Shown here: positions 1 to 6,198 of the stretch, piece after piece | Layout of the letters: each line of letters starts with the position of its first letter | Position numbering within the stretch: the stretch's first letter is position 1 | Assembly: GCA_964543855.1 (NCBI GenBank) | Contig: CAZJAD010000115.1 | Coordinates: 1-6,308 of the forward strand | Length of the DNA: 6,308 nucleotides | Source of the DNA: CAZJAD01 sp964543855 | GTDB taxonomy: Bacteria > Electryoneota > RPQS01 > DYHQ01 | Reading direction: 5' to 3' | Notes under the pieces: model-generated | What the model saw: the letters and a program-made list of their open reading frames with translations, nothing else | Told to the model about the DNA's origin: nothing | Databases searched by the model: none | Made by a program: the position numbers and the translations under genes

Positions 1-980
1 CCGAGCACTTTGCCAACCTGCATCAGGCCGAAGTAGACAAAACAGACGAGCAGCCCCAGGCCGAATCCGAGGACGAGCCCCCCGCGTCGGCGAATCGCGG
101 CCAGCGGCACGCCGAAGAAGACGATAATCACGGTCGCGAACGGCTGCGAAATCTTGAACATCAAGTCGACCGCCCATTTGGCACTTCGATTGCCGCTGCG
201 CCGGAGTTTGTCGATGAATCGTCTGAGTTCAGCATAATTCATCTCTTCGGGTTTCGTCTGGACTTTGGTAAGATCACCCGGTTCGAAACCCAAATCCTCA
301 CGCCGGAGGCTTTCAAACGGCTGAATCTCTTCCCCATCCACCCTGGGAATTCGGATTCGACCGTTTTTCATTTCCCAGGCTTGTCCATCCCAGACCATGC
401 GGTCGGCCTCCGTGCGTCCCAGGATTCGATTTGCGCCGACGGTTTGGATGGTGACTTTGTAGCCGGTTTGAACGACGGGATCGTAGGACTCCATGTTCAG
501 GAATTGGCTGGCGCCGACCTGGAGATAGATCCGTCCCTGCCTGGCAGCGGTCGGACGCGGTTTGCGCTGTACCTTCTCGCGGTAGATGTCCTGGCGCAGC
601 TCATTAGCAGCGGGGACGACCGTTTCCCCGAAGCCGACTGCGAAAGCGCTGGCCGGAACCGCCACGAGCAGATGGAGGGTCACGATGCGATAGAGGCTGT
701 AACCGGCTCCGTGCATCGCCGAAAGCTCATGGGTGTGCATGAAGCCGCCGACGGTGAAGAGCGTTGCCAGCAGCATGGATACCGGGAGCGTGAGGTAGAT
801 GATGTAGGGAAGGTAGAGCAGGTAGTAGCGGAAGACGAGCCACGCCGGACAGCTGGCATCGATGAATCGATCGAGGTGCTCGATGAGATCGACCGTGACG
901 AAAATGACGATCGAAGCGAGCATGGCGAAGATCAGGATGCCGAAGAAGCGGCCAAGGATATAGCGATCGAGAATAGCCAT
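1..980 (-). CDS. lptG: LptF/LptG-family LPS export permease (LptG-like), 3' end cut by window edge
   Basis: Inner-membrane permease of the Lpt ABC transporter, which with LptB extracts lipopolysaccharide from the inner membrane and passes it to the periplasmic LptC/LptA bridge. I translated 326 codons from ATG at 980; the C-terminus lies beyond position 1. The N-terminus (MAILDRYILGRFF) matches the LptG-style 'LDRYI' start. Hydrophobic segments at about residues 13-33, 52-78 and 97-120 are followed by a hydrophilic region at about 140-260 that fits the periplasmic beta-jellyroll. Two further membrane segments lie at about 278-296 and 301-322. The cytoplasmic stretch around ELSAMHGAGYSLYRI (85-99) corresponds to the LptB-coupling helix. 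The start is 7 bp after the gltX stop, with AGGT as a likely Shine-Dalgarno, so it is probably co-transcribed with gltX. Membership of the family is certain; LptG rather than LptF is a judgement from the N-terminus. A partner permease gene might follow to the left. Confidence 0.9.
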   Translation of the reverse strand, partial: MAILDRYILGRFFGILIFAMLASIVIFVTVDLIEHLDRFIDASCPAWLVFRYYLLYLPYIIYLTLPVSMLLATLFTVGGFMHTHELSAMHGAGYSLYRIVTLHLLVAVPASAFAVGFGETVVPAANELRQDIYREKVQRKPRPTAARQGRIYLQVGASQFLNMESYDPVVQTGYKVTIQTVGANRILGRTEADRMVWDGQAWEMKNGRIRIPRVDGEEIQPFESLRREDLGFEPGDLTKVQTKPEEMNYAELRRFIDKLRRSGNRSAKWAVDLMFKISQPFATVIIVFFGVPLAAIRRRGGLVLGFGLGLLVCFVYFGLMQVGKVL

Positions 981-987
981 CGCTGAC

Positions 988-2382
988 CTACAACTGCTCG
1001 AGTGCTCGTTTCAAGCGGCGCACGACGACCGGCCGTCCCAAGACCTCCATCACTTCGAAGAGCCCGGGGCTTGCTGTCCGACCGGTCAGAGCGAGCCTGA
1101 GCGGATGAATCATTTTGGCAGCCGAGATTCCCCAAGTGTCACAGCGTGAGCGCAAGTCGGTCTCGAGAGCGTCCGCGTTGAAGTCCGGTCGCGCTTCCAG
1201 CGCCGTGATGTACTCTGAGAGGCGTTGCGGGAGCGCCGGATCCGACCAGTGTTTGGCCTTCCCTTTTTCGTCCCAGCGGTCGGGATCACGGAAGAAGTAC
1301 TGGCCGAGTTCGCGAATGTCTGTCGGCATGCGCAGCCTCGGCTGCAGGAGCGCCGCAACTTCTTCCAGATAGGCTGAGTCGACAGGCGAATCAATGTAAG
1401 GTTCAATCGCAGCAGTCAGGTCAGCGGTCGGCAACTGTCGCAAGTGCTCGCCGTTCATCCAGATGAGTTTCGCCTCGTCGAATACGGCGCTGCTTCGGTT
1501 GATCCCTTCGATGGAAAAGGCCTGAATCAGCTCAGCGCGCGCAAAGACTTCCTGATCTCCTTTCCCGGGAGACCATCCAAGGAGCGCAATGAAGTTGAAA
1601 ACCGCCTGCGGCAGATAGCCTTTTTGGCGATACTCGCCGACCGAAGTGGCCCCGTGCCGTTTGGAAAGGCGTTTCTTGTCAGGGCCCAGAATGAGCGGCA
1701 CATGAGCGAATCGGGGCGGCTCCCAGCCCATCGCGCGGTAGATCAGCAGTTGCTTGGGCGTGTTCGAGATATGGTCGTCTCCACGGATCACATCCGTGAT
1801 GCTCATCGCATGGTCATCGGCGACAACAGACAGATGGTAGGTGGGCGAGCCATCGCGGCGCAGCAGGACAAAATCATCGATATCCGATCCCCGAACACGA
1901 ATCTCTCCGTGGACACCGTCGGAGAAAACAATGTCGTCATCGGGAGCCAGAAAACGAATTGCGTGGGGGCTGTTGTTTGAGGACTGCTGCGGGATTCCTT
2001 TCCTATCGGCGCGAAACAAGAAGGCGGACTGTCCGGCACGCCTGGCCTCATCGCGCAGTGCCTCGAGCTCCTCCGGCGACGTGAAGTCGCGATAGGCGGC
2101 TCCGCTTTCGACGAGCTCGTGGGCCAGTCTGCGGTATTCTTCCAGGCGATCTGACTGGTAGACAATCGGTTCGTCCGACTCCATGTCGAGCCAGCGGAGA
2201 TCCTCTTCGATTGCTTGTGCCAAGTGACTTCGTGAGCGTTCGGGGTCTGTGTCCTCGATGCGCAGGAGGAGGTCTCCACCGAAGTGTCGAGCATAGAGCC
2301 AGTTGAACACAGCGGTCCGCGCGCTTCCGATGTGCAAGCTGCCGGTAGGACTGGGCGCAAAACGCACACGAGGCTTTGTCAT
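988..2382 (-). CDS. gltX: Glutamyl-tRNA synthetase (GluRS, class I)
   Basis: Cytoplasmic enzyme that charges tRNA-Glu with glutamate using ATP. The 464-aa length is normal for bacterial GluRS. The class I signatures are present: RFAPSPTGSLHIGS at 7-20 (HIGS is the HIGH motif), LLRIEDTDPERS at 39-50, the VIRGDDHISNTPKQ block at 198-211 and KRLSK (KMSKS motif) at 237-241. The C-terminal helical anticodon-binding part runs to the end and looks intact. The zinc-ligand cysteines found in E. coli GluRS after the AY motif are absent: AYRDFTSPEE at 96-105 has no Cys. The frame stays open 61 codons upstream, but similarity begins at MTKPRVRF, and a GAGG Shine-Dalgarno (2391-2394) sits 8 nt before the ATG at 2382, so I chose this start. 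The gene begins 2 bp after the stop of the preceding small membrane-protein gene. Whether it is discriminating or non-discriminating cannot be told here. Confidence 0.98.
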   Translation of the reverse strand: MTKPRVRFAPSPTGSLHIGSARTAVFNWLYARHFGGDLLLRIEDTDPERSRSHLAQAIEEDLRWLDMESDEPIVYQSDRLEEYRRLAHELVESGAAYRDFTSPEELEALRDEARRAGQSAFLFRADRKGIPQQSSNNSPHAIRFLAPDDDIVFSDGVHGEIRVRGSDIDDFVLLRRDGSPTYHLSVVADDHAMSITDVIRGDDHISNTPKQLLIYRAMGWEPPRFAHVPLILGPDKKRLSKRHGATSVGEYRQKGYLPQAVFNFIALLGWSPGKGDQEVFARAELIQAFSIEGINRSSAVFDEAKLIWMNGEHLRQLPTADLTAAIEPYIDSPVDSAYLEEVAALLQPRLRMPTDIRELGQYFFRDPDRWDEKGKAKHWSDPALPQRLSEYITALEARPDFNADALETDLRSRCDTWGISAAKMIHPLRLALTGRTASPGLFEVMEVLGRPVVVRRLKRALEQL

Positions 2383-2384
2383 GC

Positions 2385-2747
2385 CTATATCCTCGTGGGA
2401 GAGCCTGATTGGTGGGACAGATGCTCCGCGTCGGGTTTGTCGGCGACCTGCATCTCCACGCCGCCGAAGTGGCGGGCGATGAGGTTGTACATCATGGCGA
2501 CAAATGCGCCCGCGATAGCGTAGAAGATCGCACCGGCCAGCGCAATCACGATCGCGCTGACCCACACTTCGGCCCAGGTCATTTCGGCGAGATGATTCCC
2601 TCCTTCATGCAGGAGGCTGTCCGTTTGATCGATCTCTTTGAGGATGACGCCATAGAGAAGTGCGGCGATAAAACAGACAACGAGTCCCAAGAAGAAGGCA
2701 ACCTTCAGGACAGACTTGGGTTCGATTCTCTGCAATTCTTTGCGCAT
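2385..2747 (-). CDS. DUF3566-like small two-TM membrane protein
   Basis: A 120-aa protein of unknown function. It opens with a short basic segment and the pattern RIEPKSVLKVAFFLGL (7-22), followed by TM1 (about 15-36). An acidic loop outside the membrane (38-60) precedes TM2 (about 62-90, rich in Ala/Ile/Gly), and the tail is hydrophilic. The layout of 'R-I-x-P-x-S-V-x-K', TM, loop, TM ending in YNLIARHFGGVEMQV (87-101) resembles DUF3566 proteins, whose members are best known from Actinobacteria; this is pattern recognition, not a profile hit. AGGGAG at 2752-2757 is a good Shine-Dalgarno 4 nt before the ATG. The gene follows the PEGA-domain gene by 41 bp and ends 2 bp before gltX, so it probably belongs to the same transcript. 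The function is unknown. Confidence 0.85.
   Translation of the reverse strand: MRKELQRIEPKSVLKVAFFLGLVVCFIAALLYGVILKEIDQTDSLLHEGGNHLAEMTWAEVWVSAIVIALAGAIFYAIAGAFVAMMYNLIARHFGGVEMQVADKPDAEHLSHQSGSPTRI
2391..2394 (-). promoter_or_regulatory. Shine-Dalgarno deciding the gltX start
   Basis: GAGG, 8 nt before the ATG at 2382, lies within the last codons of the preceding gene. It supports the 464-aa GluRS start over the 61-codon longer open frame. Confidence 0.65.
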
Positions 2748-2788
2748 GGGTCTCCCTGTTTGATTGCACAGGATGCGGTGGCGGGGAG

Positions 2789-3394
2789 CTATATCGGCTT
2801 GAGCAGGAGGGCTTGGGGCGCTTGGCCGGGTCTGAGGGTGACGCTTTCAGTCCCCCATCGCCCGTCCGGCCAAACGACTTCGATTCGGTGCATCCCCCCC
2901 TGGAGGAGGAGCGTGAGCGGTGGTCGGACATGGACCTCCCGTCCATCGACCAGCACCGTTCCATTGGTCGGTTCACATTCGACGCGGACGATGCGCCAGT
3001 TCCAGTCTTTGTAGGATCGACCGACTTCCGGTAGTTCGCGGGTATCGTAGCGGCCGATGGGAGCCATGAAGAAGACAGTTCGCGTCGTCTCGTTGGGCTG
3101 AATCATCGTTCGCTGCATGACGGGAACGGGGCGGTGACCTTCCCGGCGCAGAGTGACCTCGAAGGTATCGGCGGGCAGGTCCGAGAGGAAGGCGGGCGTG
3201 AGCAGATTCGTTGGCCGCTCATTCAGGACGACCTCTGCACCGGGAGGACGCGAGATGACGATGAGGACACCTGTTTCACGATGCAGAAGTGCCCACACAG
3301 CGTACCAGGTGGCGGCGACAATGGCCAGAGCGCACAACATCATCCCCAAAATCGTGCGTCGTTTGTTGGAAACGGATTCTGAATCTGAGCTCAA
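2789..3394 (-). CDS. PEGA-domain membrane-anchored protein (TTG start)
   Basis: A 201-aa protein with a short cytoplasmic N-terminus containing NKRR (10-13), a single TM anchor (about 14-37) and an extracytoplasmic remainder. Residues 42-110 form a PEGA-type beta domain: GVLIVISRPPGAEVVLNER, then LLTPAFLSDLPADTFEVTLRREG, matching the usual 'V.S.P.GA.V.(I/L)NG......TP......G...V.....G' pattern. A second, weaker PEGA-like repeat runs from about 134 to 200 (VECEPTNGTVLVDGREV, then GGMHRIEVVWPDGRW). PEGA domains are short beta modules often found in surface or cell-wall-associated proteins; no catalytic residues are visible. The only in-frame start I see is TTG at 3394, because an in-frame stop lies upstream with no ATG or GTG between. 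A 9-codon ORF with an ATG at 3420 ends across this TTG. The protein heads the unit leading to gltX. Its role is unknown. Confidence 0.85.
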   Translation of the reverse strand: MSSDSESVSNKRRTILGMMLCALAIVAATWYAVWALLHRETGVLIVISRPPGAEVVLNERPTNLLTPAFLSDLPADTFEVTLRREGHRPVPVMQRTMIQPNETTRTVFFMAPIGRYDTRELPEVGRSYKDWNWRIVRVECEPTNGTVLVDGREVHVRPPLTLLLQGGMHRIEVVWPDGRWGTESVTLRPGQAPQALLLKPI

Positions 3395-3420
3395 GGTTTC
3401 TCGCGTACTGTTTTTTTCAT
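3391..3420 (-). other. Nine-codon ORF (MKKTVREKP) overlapping the PEGA gene start
   Basis: ATG at 3420 is followed directly by seven A residues, and after nine codons the frame stops at a TGA that shares three bases with the downstream TTG start (TTGA). A one-base backward slip on the A run, or one extra A, would fuse it in frame to the PEGA protein and give a 210-aa product starting MKKNSTRETLSSD. It may be a coupling leader peptide, the true start with slippage, or a homopolymer sequencing error. No strong Shine-Dalgarno precedes the ATG. Confidence 0.3.
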
Positions 3421-3526
3421 CGAATCTAATCTCACGGGCTCGGCGAGCGTCTAACCAGAACCGGCCGCGTCCAACTCAAGTTGATAGAAGATTCCTCCCC
3501 TGCGAATTGCGTGCGGATCATTCAGC
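3395..3526. other. Intergenic gap between the two gene units
   Basis: This 132-bp gap separates the ICMT-like gene from the PEGA gene. I see no T-tailed terminator hairpin. On the minus strand it holds an isolated GGGGAGGA (3493-3500) with no ATG or GTG at proper spacing, a short 11-bp palindrome GCTCGGCGAGC (3438-3448), and a weak TTAGAC/GATTAG pair with 17-bp spacing that could be a promoter for the PEGA-gltX-lptG unit. None of these is convincing on its own. Confidence 0.3.
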
Positions 3527-4024
3527 CTACAGCCATCGCCTGACGCGGGCTTTGTAATCCAAGTAGCCCTCTCCGAAAGTCTCTTCCATTGCCTTCTCTT
3601 CAGGCTGGATGAAGACTACGGTCATGGTTATGGCAAAGGCAATCGCTACGAAAAAAGTAACCAGCGATCTTAAAAGAATGGCCAAGCCCAGAAGGCCGAT
3701 CACCATGCCCAGATACATGGGATGACGGGTGAAGCGAAAGGGCCCGTTTAGGATCAAAGCCGATGATTTTTCAAAGGGCTTGACCGTGGTGTTCTTCGTT
3801 TTGAACAGGCCATCGGCCCACAGGTTCAGCCAGATTCCAATTGCGATGAGGAGCAGCCCACCAAGGTTATACGGGAACGGCACAATACGCACAATGGGCA
3901 CGACAAAATGCAGCGCGATCGCCAATAACAAGAAGATGAGTAGATACGATGGAGGCAACAACCTCGCTTTGGTTTCTTTCATCGCAATCTGTGTTGTTCT
4001 GGCTGTGGGCAAGGCAGACATCAT
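3527..4024 (-). CDS. Isoprenylcysteine carboxyl methyltransferase (ICMT/PEMT)-like membrane protein
   Basis: A 165-aa integral membrane protein of the ICMT/PEMT-type fold, whose known members methylate prenylated cysteines or phospholipids with S-adenosylmethionine. Hydrophobic segments lie at about 24-50, 53-72, 103-120 and 122-140. The family signature is clear: GPFRFTRHPMYLGMVIG (94-110; RHPMY is the SAM-site motif) and the C-terminal block PEEKAMEETFGEGYLDY...RVRRWL (141-165), with the conserved E-E pair, FG..Y..Y and RW. Bacteria generally lack prenylated CAAX proteins, so the substrate is unknown. I chose ATG at 4024, with GGA about 7 nt upstream; GTG at 4036 (four residues longer) and ATG at 3982 are alternatives. 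It starts 21 bp after the cytochrome gene stop, so it is probably translated from the same mRNA. Confidence 0.88.
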   Translation of the reverse strand: MMSALPTARTTQIAMKETKARLLPPSYLLIFLLLAIALHFVVPIVRIVPFPYNLGGLLLIAIGIWLNLWADGLFKTKNTTVKPFEKSSALILNGPFRFTRHPMYLGMVIGLLGLAILLRSLVTFFVAIAFAITMTVVFIQPEEKAMEETFGEGYLDYKARVRRWL

Positions 4025-4045
4025 GGCCAATTCCACAGTGACAGC

Positions 4046-5968
4046 TTACTCACTCCCCACGGAAACCACTCTGTAGAAGCTCTTTTCCATTCCGGCGGGC
4101 AAGGGCTCGGTAAAACTTGTGTCCGATTGCTGAGCAAGAAGCTGCCAGTTCTCAGGCGGCGCCTCCGGTTCACTGAACCGATACACATTATACGACACAG
4201 CATTTTCTGCTGCGGACCAAGTGAGACGCACCTCGGTCGCATCGATAACGATGGTCAGATCTGCAACGGGCTCGGGGAGAATGATCTGGGTGGAAGTCGA
4301 TGTCATGGCGACTGGAGCAGATTTGCCGAAGGCAGCCCATAAATCGTAATTCGTCTGGCCGGCATCGTTCGTGACATTCTCGTCGCGAAGGAATTCGATA
4401 TATTCTTTGCTTGTGGTTTGATAGAAGAGAGTCGCGACCACTTCAACGGTGCCCGGCGGAAGGAGGTATTCCGTGTCGTCCCAGTATTGGCCGTCACTGT
4501 AGGCATAGGCGACTGGAGGCGACTGAATGGAGTCGAAAGCGGCATTCGCAAACCCGCGGGGCGGGATGCGATCGTCCATGTAGATCGTATCGTTCAAGAC
4601 GAAGTGAAACGACGGGCCTGCCGGCAGGCCAACAATGGGTGCCAGCGCCGTCGAGATTCCGGGTTTGATTTCGTAGACTTTCAGGTCGGGATCGTGGGTC
4701 AATTCAGCCGTCTCCGGATCGTACGCTCCGGATTCGTAAATCAACTCAGCGTTGATATCATAGGCACGGACATTGATCCAAATTCGCCGTCCTTCCGGAT
4801 ACCCGGACGGGAGCTTATGACCTGTTTCGTTCGTCACTCGCACTTCGGCGAGCAACTGATCCCCTTGCGATGCCACCGTGAGGTCGATTGTTGCGGCGTT
4901 TTGGAGCATGTAATGGGCTCGCTGAATCCCTGAATCCAATGCCGCGGCATTCACATCACCCGGATAGAGTGATGCGACCCAAATGGGAACGACCGTATTG
5001 CCGCCGGTCTGGTCGTGCAAAGGCAGATCTGTGCGAAGCGGAGCATCATTCTTGTCGCAACCGTGACCGGTGACATCGCGCATATGGCAATCTTGGCAGG
5101 TTCTGACCGTGTCCTTGTTGCCACCGAACTGAGGCGCATAGACACCTTCGGGAGTGTTGTAGGCGCTCACTTTCCACTCACTGAAGGTCCTCTCGACAGG
5201 GAACATGGCATAGGGGTTGAAATCGGGAGCCGGCTGGTCGAACGCTGTGGGGACGTATACTCCGGATTCATCTCGGGTGAAGACCGGATTGCTCACATCA
5301 TGGCAGGTGCCACAGAGATCGGCGTCGGAGTGAAATGGAGAGTAGTACCACTGATGACGGGCCACAGGATCGGAGTATGGACCACGTTTGGCGTTGTCTG
5401 AATCGACGATATACATGCCGTTGGCTGAGGTCTCCGGAATACTGCTCATCGCTGACAGGTAGGTTTGGTCGCGAGGGTACGTATCCGAAGTGTAGATTAG
5501 GTCATTCGGATAAGGATTGACGCCGATCGCCGTTGGTTTGACCGTCCGATGGCAGAAATCACACTGAACGCTCTCGTAGTCATCGGCGATCAGGGCCGAC
5601 CCATCCGTGGGTTCAGACCGGCCTTCCAACCAACCCTTGGGGGTATGGCAGCGAATACAGAGGTCGCCGCTCTCGGGAGCATCCTGATTGGCGACGGCCA
5701 GGGTGGCGAAAAAATGCGGATCCCGCATCGCCTGCGACATCATCCCGCCCTGCCAGTTGAAGACAGGCTCCACATTCTGCTCGCCGTAGCCTCCGTGGCA
5801 GTTATCACACCGGGTCAACTTCTCGATTTGGCCGGACTCATTGGGCTGGGATCCGGGCATGAAGAAGTCGTTGATCGTCGTGGGTACTGCGAGGGTCGTG
5901 GTGGCTCCAGCTATTCCGATTAGAAGTAGACCCGCGGTACAAATGACAACTCGCATAGCATTACTCAT
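4046..5968 (-). CDS. Secreted pentahaem cytochrome c with C-terminal fibronectin-III-like domain
   Basis: A 640-aa exported redox protein. The N-terminus has a Sec signal (basic MSNAMRV, hydrophobic core about 7-27, possible cleavage near 28). Five CXXCH haem c sites occur: CDNCH 54-58, CIRCH 104-108, CDFCH 136-140, CGTCH 219-223 and CQDCH 291-295. Extra histidines that could be distal haem ligands include H85 (RDPHFF), H205, H213 (SPFHSDADLCGTCHDVSNP), H302 (TGHGC) and H318. After the haem region comes a beta-rich domain (about 360-560) with VTNETGHKLPSGYPEGRR (378-395). The final ~75 residues (567-640; RLTWSAAENAVSYNVYR) are FN3-like. The type resembles uncharacterised cytochrome c554-related multihaem proteins; the electron partner and substrate are unknown. 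The ATG at 5968 follows a strong GGAGGT. The protein should act in the periplasm or on the cell surface. A cytochrome maturation system would be needed but is not in this window. Confidence 0.93.
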   Translation of the reverse strand: MSNAMRVVICTAGLLLIGIAGATTTLAVPTTINDFFMPGSQPNESGQIEKLTRCDNCHGGYGEQNVEPVFNWQGGMMSQAMRDPHFFATLAVANQDAPESGDLCIRCHTPKGWLEGRSEPTDGSALIADDYESVQCDFCHRTVKPTAIGVNPYPNDLIYTSDTYPRDQTYLSAMSSIPETSANGMYIVDSDNAKRGPYSDPVARHQWYYSPFHSDADLCGTCHDVSNPVFTRDESGVYVPTAFDQPAPDFNPYAMFPVERTFSEWKVSAYNTPEGVYAPQFGGNKDTVRTCQDCHMRDVTGHGCDKNDAPLRTDLPLHDQTGGNTVVPIWVASLYPGDVNAAALDSGIQRAHYMLQNAATIDLTVASQGDQLLAEVRVTNETGHKLPSGYPEGRRIWINVRAYDINAELIYESGAYDPETAELTHDPDLKVYEIKPGISTALAPIVGLPAGPSFHFVLNDTIYMDDRIPPRGFANAAFDSIQSPPVAYAYSDGQYWDDTEYLLPPGTVEVVATLFYQTTSKEYIEFLRDENVTNDAGQTNYDLWAAFGKSAPVAMTSTSTQIILPEPVADLTIVIDATEVRLTWSAAENAVSYNVYRFSEPEAPPENWQLLAQQSDTSFTEPLPAGMEKSFYRVVSVGSE

Positions 5969-5973
5969 GACAC

Positions 5974-5979
5974 ACCTCC
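5974..5979 (-). promoter_or_regulatory. Strong Shine-Dalgarno of the cytochrome gene
   Basis: On the minus strand GGAGGT lies 5 nt before the ATG at 5968. This is a near-perfect anti-16S match and fixes the start that gives a complete signal peptide. Confidence 0.8.
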
Positions 5980-6056
5980 GCTGTTACAATATACAATATC
6001 TTCTCCTTTTCATCTTCCCTTGGTGCAGCGCTGGTTCAATTAGCTCAAACGAACGT

Positions 6057-6069
6057 CGTCTGACAGACG
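6057..6069. promoter_or_regulatory. 13-bp perfect palindrome in the cytochrome gene leader
   Basis: CGTCTG-A-CAGACG reads as two perfect 6-bp arms around one central base. It lies about 90 bp upstream of the cytochrome ATG and just downstream, in the direction of transcription, of a GATAAT box at 6077-6082. The position and symmetry suit a dimeric regulator's operator; the loop is too short for a stable hairpin. This is a guess from structure alone, and no regulator gene is in view. Confidence 0.35.
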
Positions 6070-6076
6070 CCTGGTG

Positions 6077-6082
6077 ATTATC
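6077..6082 (-). promoter_or_regulatory. Possible -10 element for the cytochrome unit
   Basis: GATAAT on the minus strand, about 110 bp upstream of the cytochrome start, resembles a sigma-70 -10 box. The matching -35 region (TTCTTG at 17-bp spacing) is poor. A second AT-rich candidate (TATATT) lies about 25 bp before the ATG, also without a -35. Promoter consensus for this organism is unknown. Confidence 0.2.
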
Positions 6083-6091
6083 GGATACTAT

Positions 6092-6118
6092 TCACAACCC
6101 AAGAATCGAGGGTTGTGA
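6092..6118 (-). terminator. Perfect 9-bp inverted repeat after the tRNA-like fragment
   Basis: TCACAACCC and GGGTTGTGA are exact inverse complements separated by 9 nt, forming a stable stem-loop. Read on the minus strand it begins about 5 nt after the tRNA-like CCA end, where a tRNA gene's terminator is expected. No T-run follows (AATAGTATCC), so it is not a canonical intrinsic terminator. It may instead be a regulator site or a processing hairpin. Confidence 0.45.
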
Positions 6119-6123
6119 GTTAC

Positions 6124-6150
6124 TGGCGTAGCGGGAGGATTCGAACCCCC
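6124..6150 (-). other. tRNA 3'-end fragment (T-arm plus acceptor strand), possible att site
   Basis: On the minus strand the stretch reads GGGGG, the canonical T-loop TTCGAAT, CCTCC, then CGCTACGCCA. This gives a 5-bp T-stem (one G-U pair) with the conserved GGTTCGAATCC core and an end resembling acceptor strand plus CCA. Nothing upstream supplies a matching 5' acceptor strand, D-arm or anticodon arm, so it is not a complete tRNA gene. The spacing is one base short for discriminator plus CCA, so it is either a degraded copy or a tRNA that does not encode CCA. A lone 3' tRNA end is typical of the far end of an element integrated into a tRNA gene. The element would then lie to the right, where composition becomes AT-richer. 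Confidence 0.45.
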
Positions 6151-6198
6151 GGTACAGTTCAACACCATACGGCGGACAAAAGATACATCACAATCGTA

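Noticed and set aside
381..986. Long plus-strand open frame (201 codons)
   Set aside because: It lies antisense to the LptG-like gene, whose translation has clear family motifs and TM segments; the plus-strand product is hydrophilic and low-complexity with no recognisable domain.
1444..1980. Plus-strand open frame of 178 codons inside gltX
   Set aside because: It is the antisense shadow of a GC-rich conserved gene, with no Shine-Dalgarno and no family signature.
2383..2565. 61-codon N-terminal extension of gltX
   Set aside because: The extension is Arg-rich and overlaps the coding DUF3566-like gene; GluRS similarity and the Shine-Dalgarno both support ATG at 2382.
2409..3014. Plus-strand open frame of 201 codons
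   Set aside because: It runs antisense across the DUF3566-like gene, the gap and the PEGA gene, all better supported on the minus strand.
3438..3448. 11-bp palindrome GCTCGGCGAGC upstream of the PEGA gene
   Set aside because: Short GC-rich palindromes like this are common by chance; there is no second copy nearby and the loop is too short for a hairpin.
3432..3479. TTG-started 16-codon ORF downstream of the isolated GGGGAGGA
   Set aside because: The spacing from the Shine-Dalgarno-like motif to TTG is about 13 nt, and the product (LSWTRPVLVRRSPSP) has no features suggesting a real peptide.
4418..4933. Plus-strand open frame of 171 codons
   Set aside because: It is antisense to the cytochrome gene's beta domain, and its translation shows no coherent domain.
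6124..6198. Complete tRNA or tmRNA gene
   Set aside because: No D-arm, anticodon arm or 5' acceptor strand pairs with the 3' strand, a test for a His anticodon at the expected spacing gave no paired anticodon stem, and no ssrA tag-like frame is visible.
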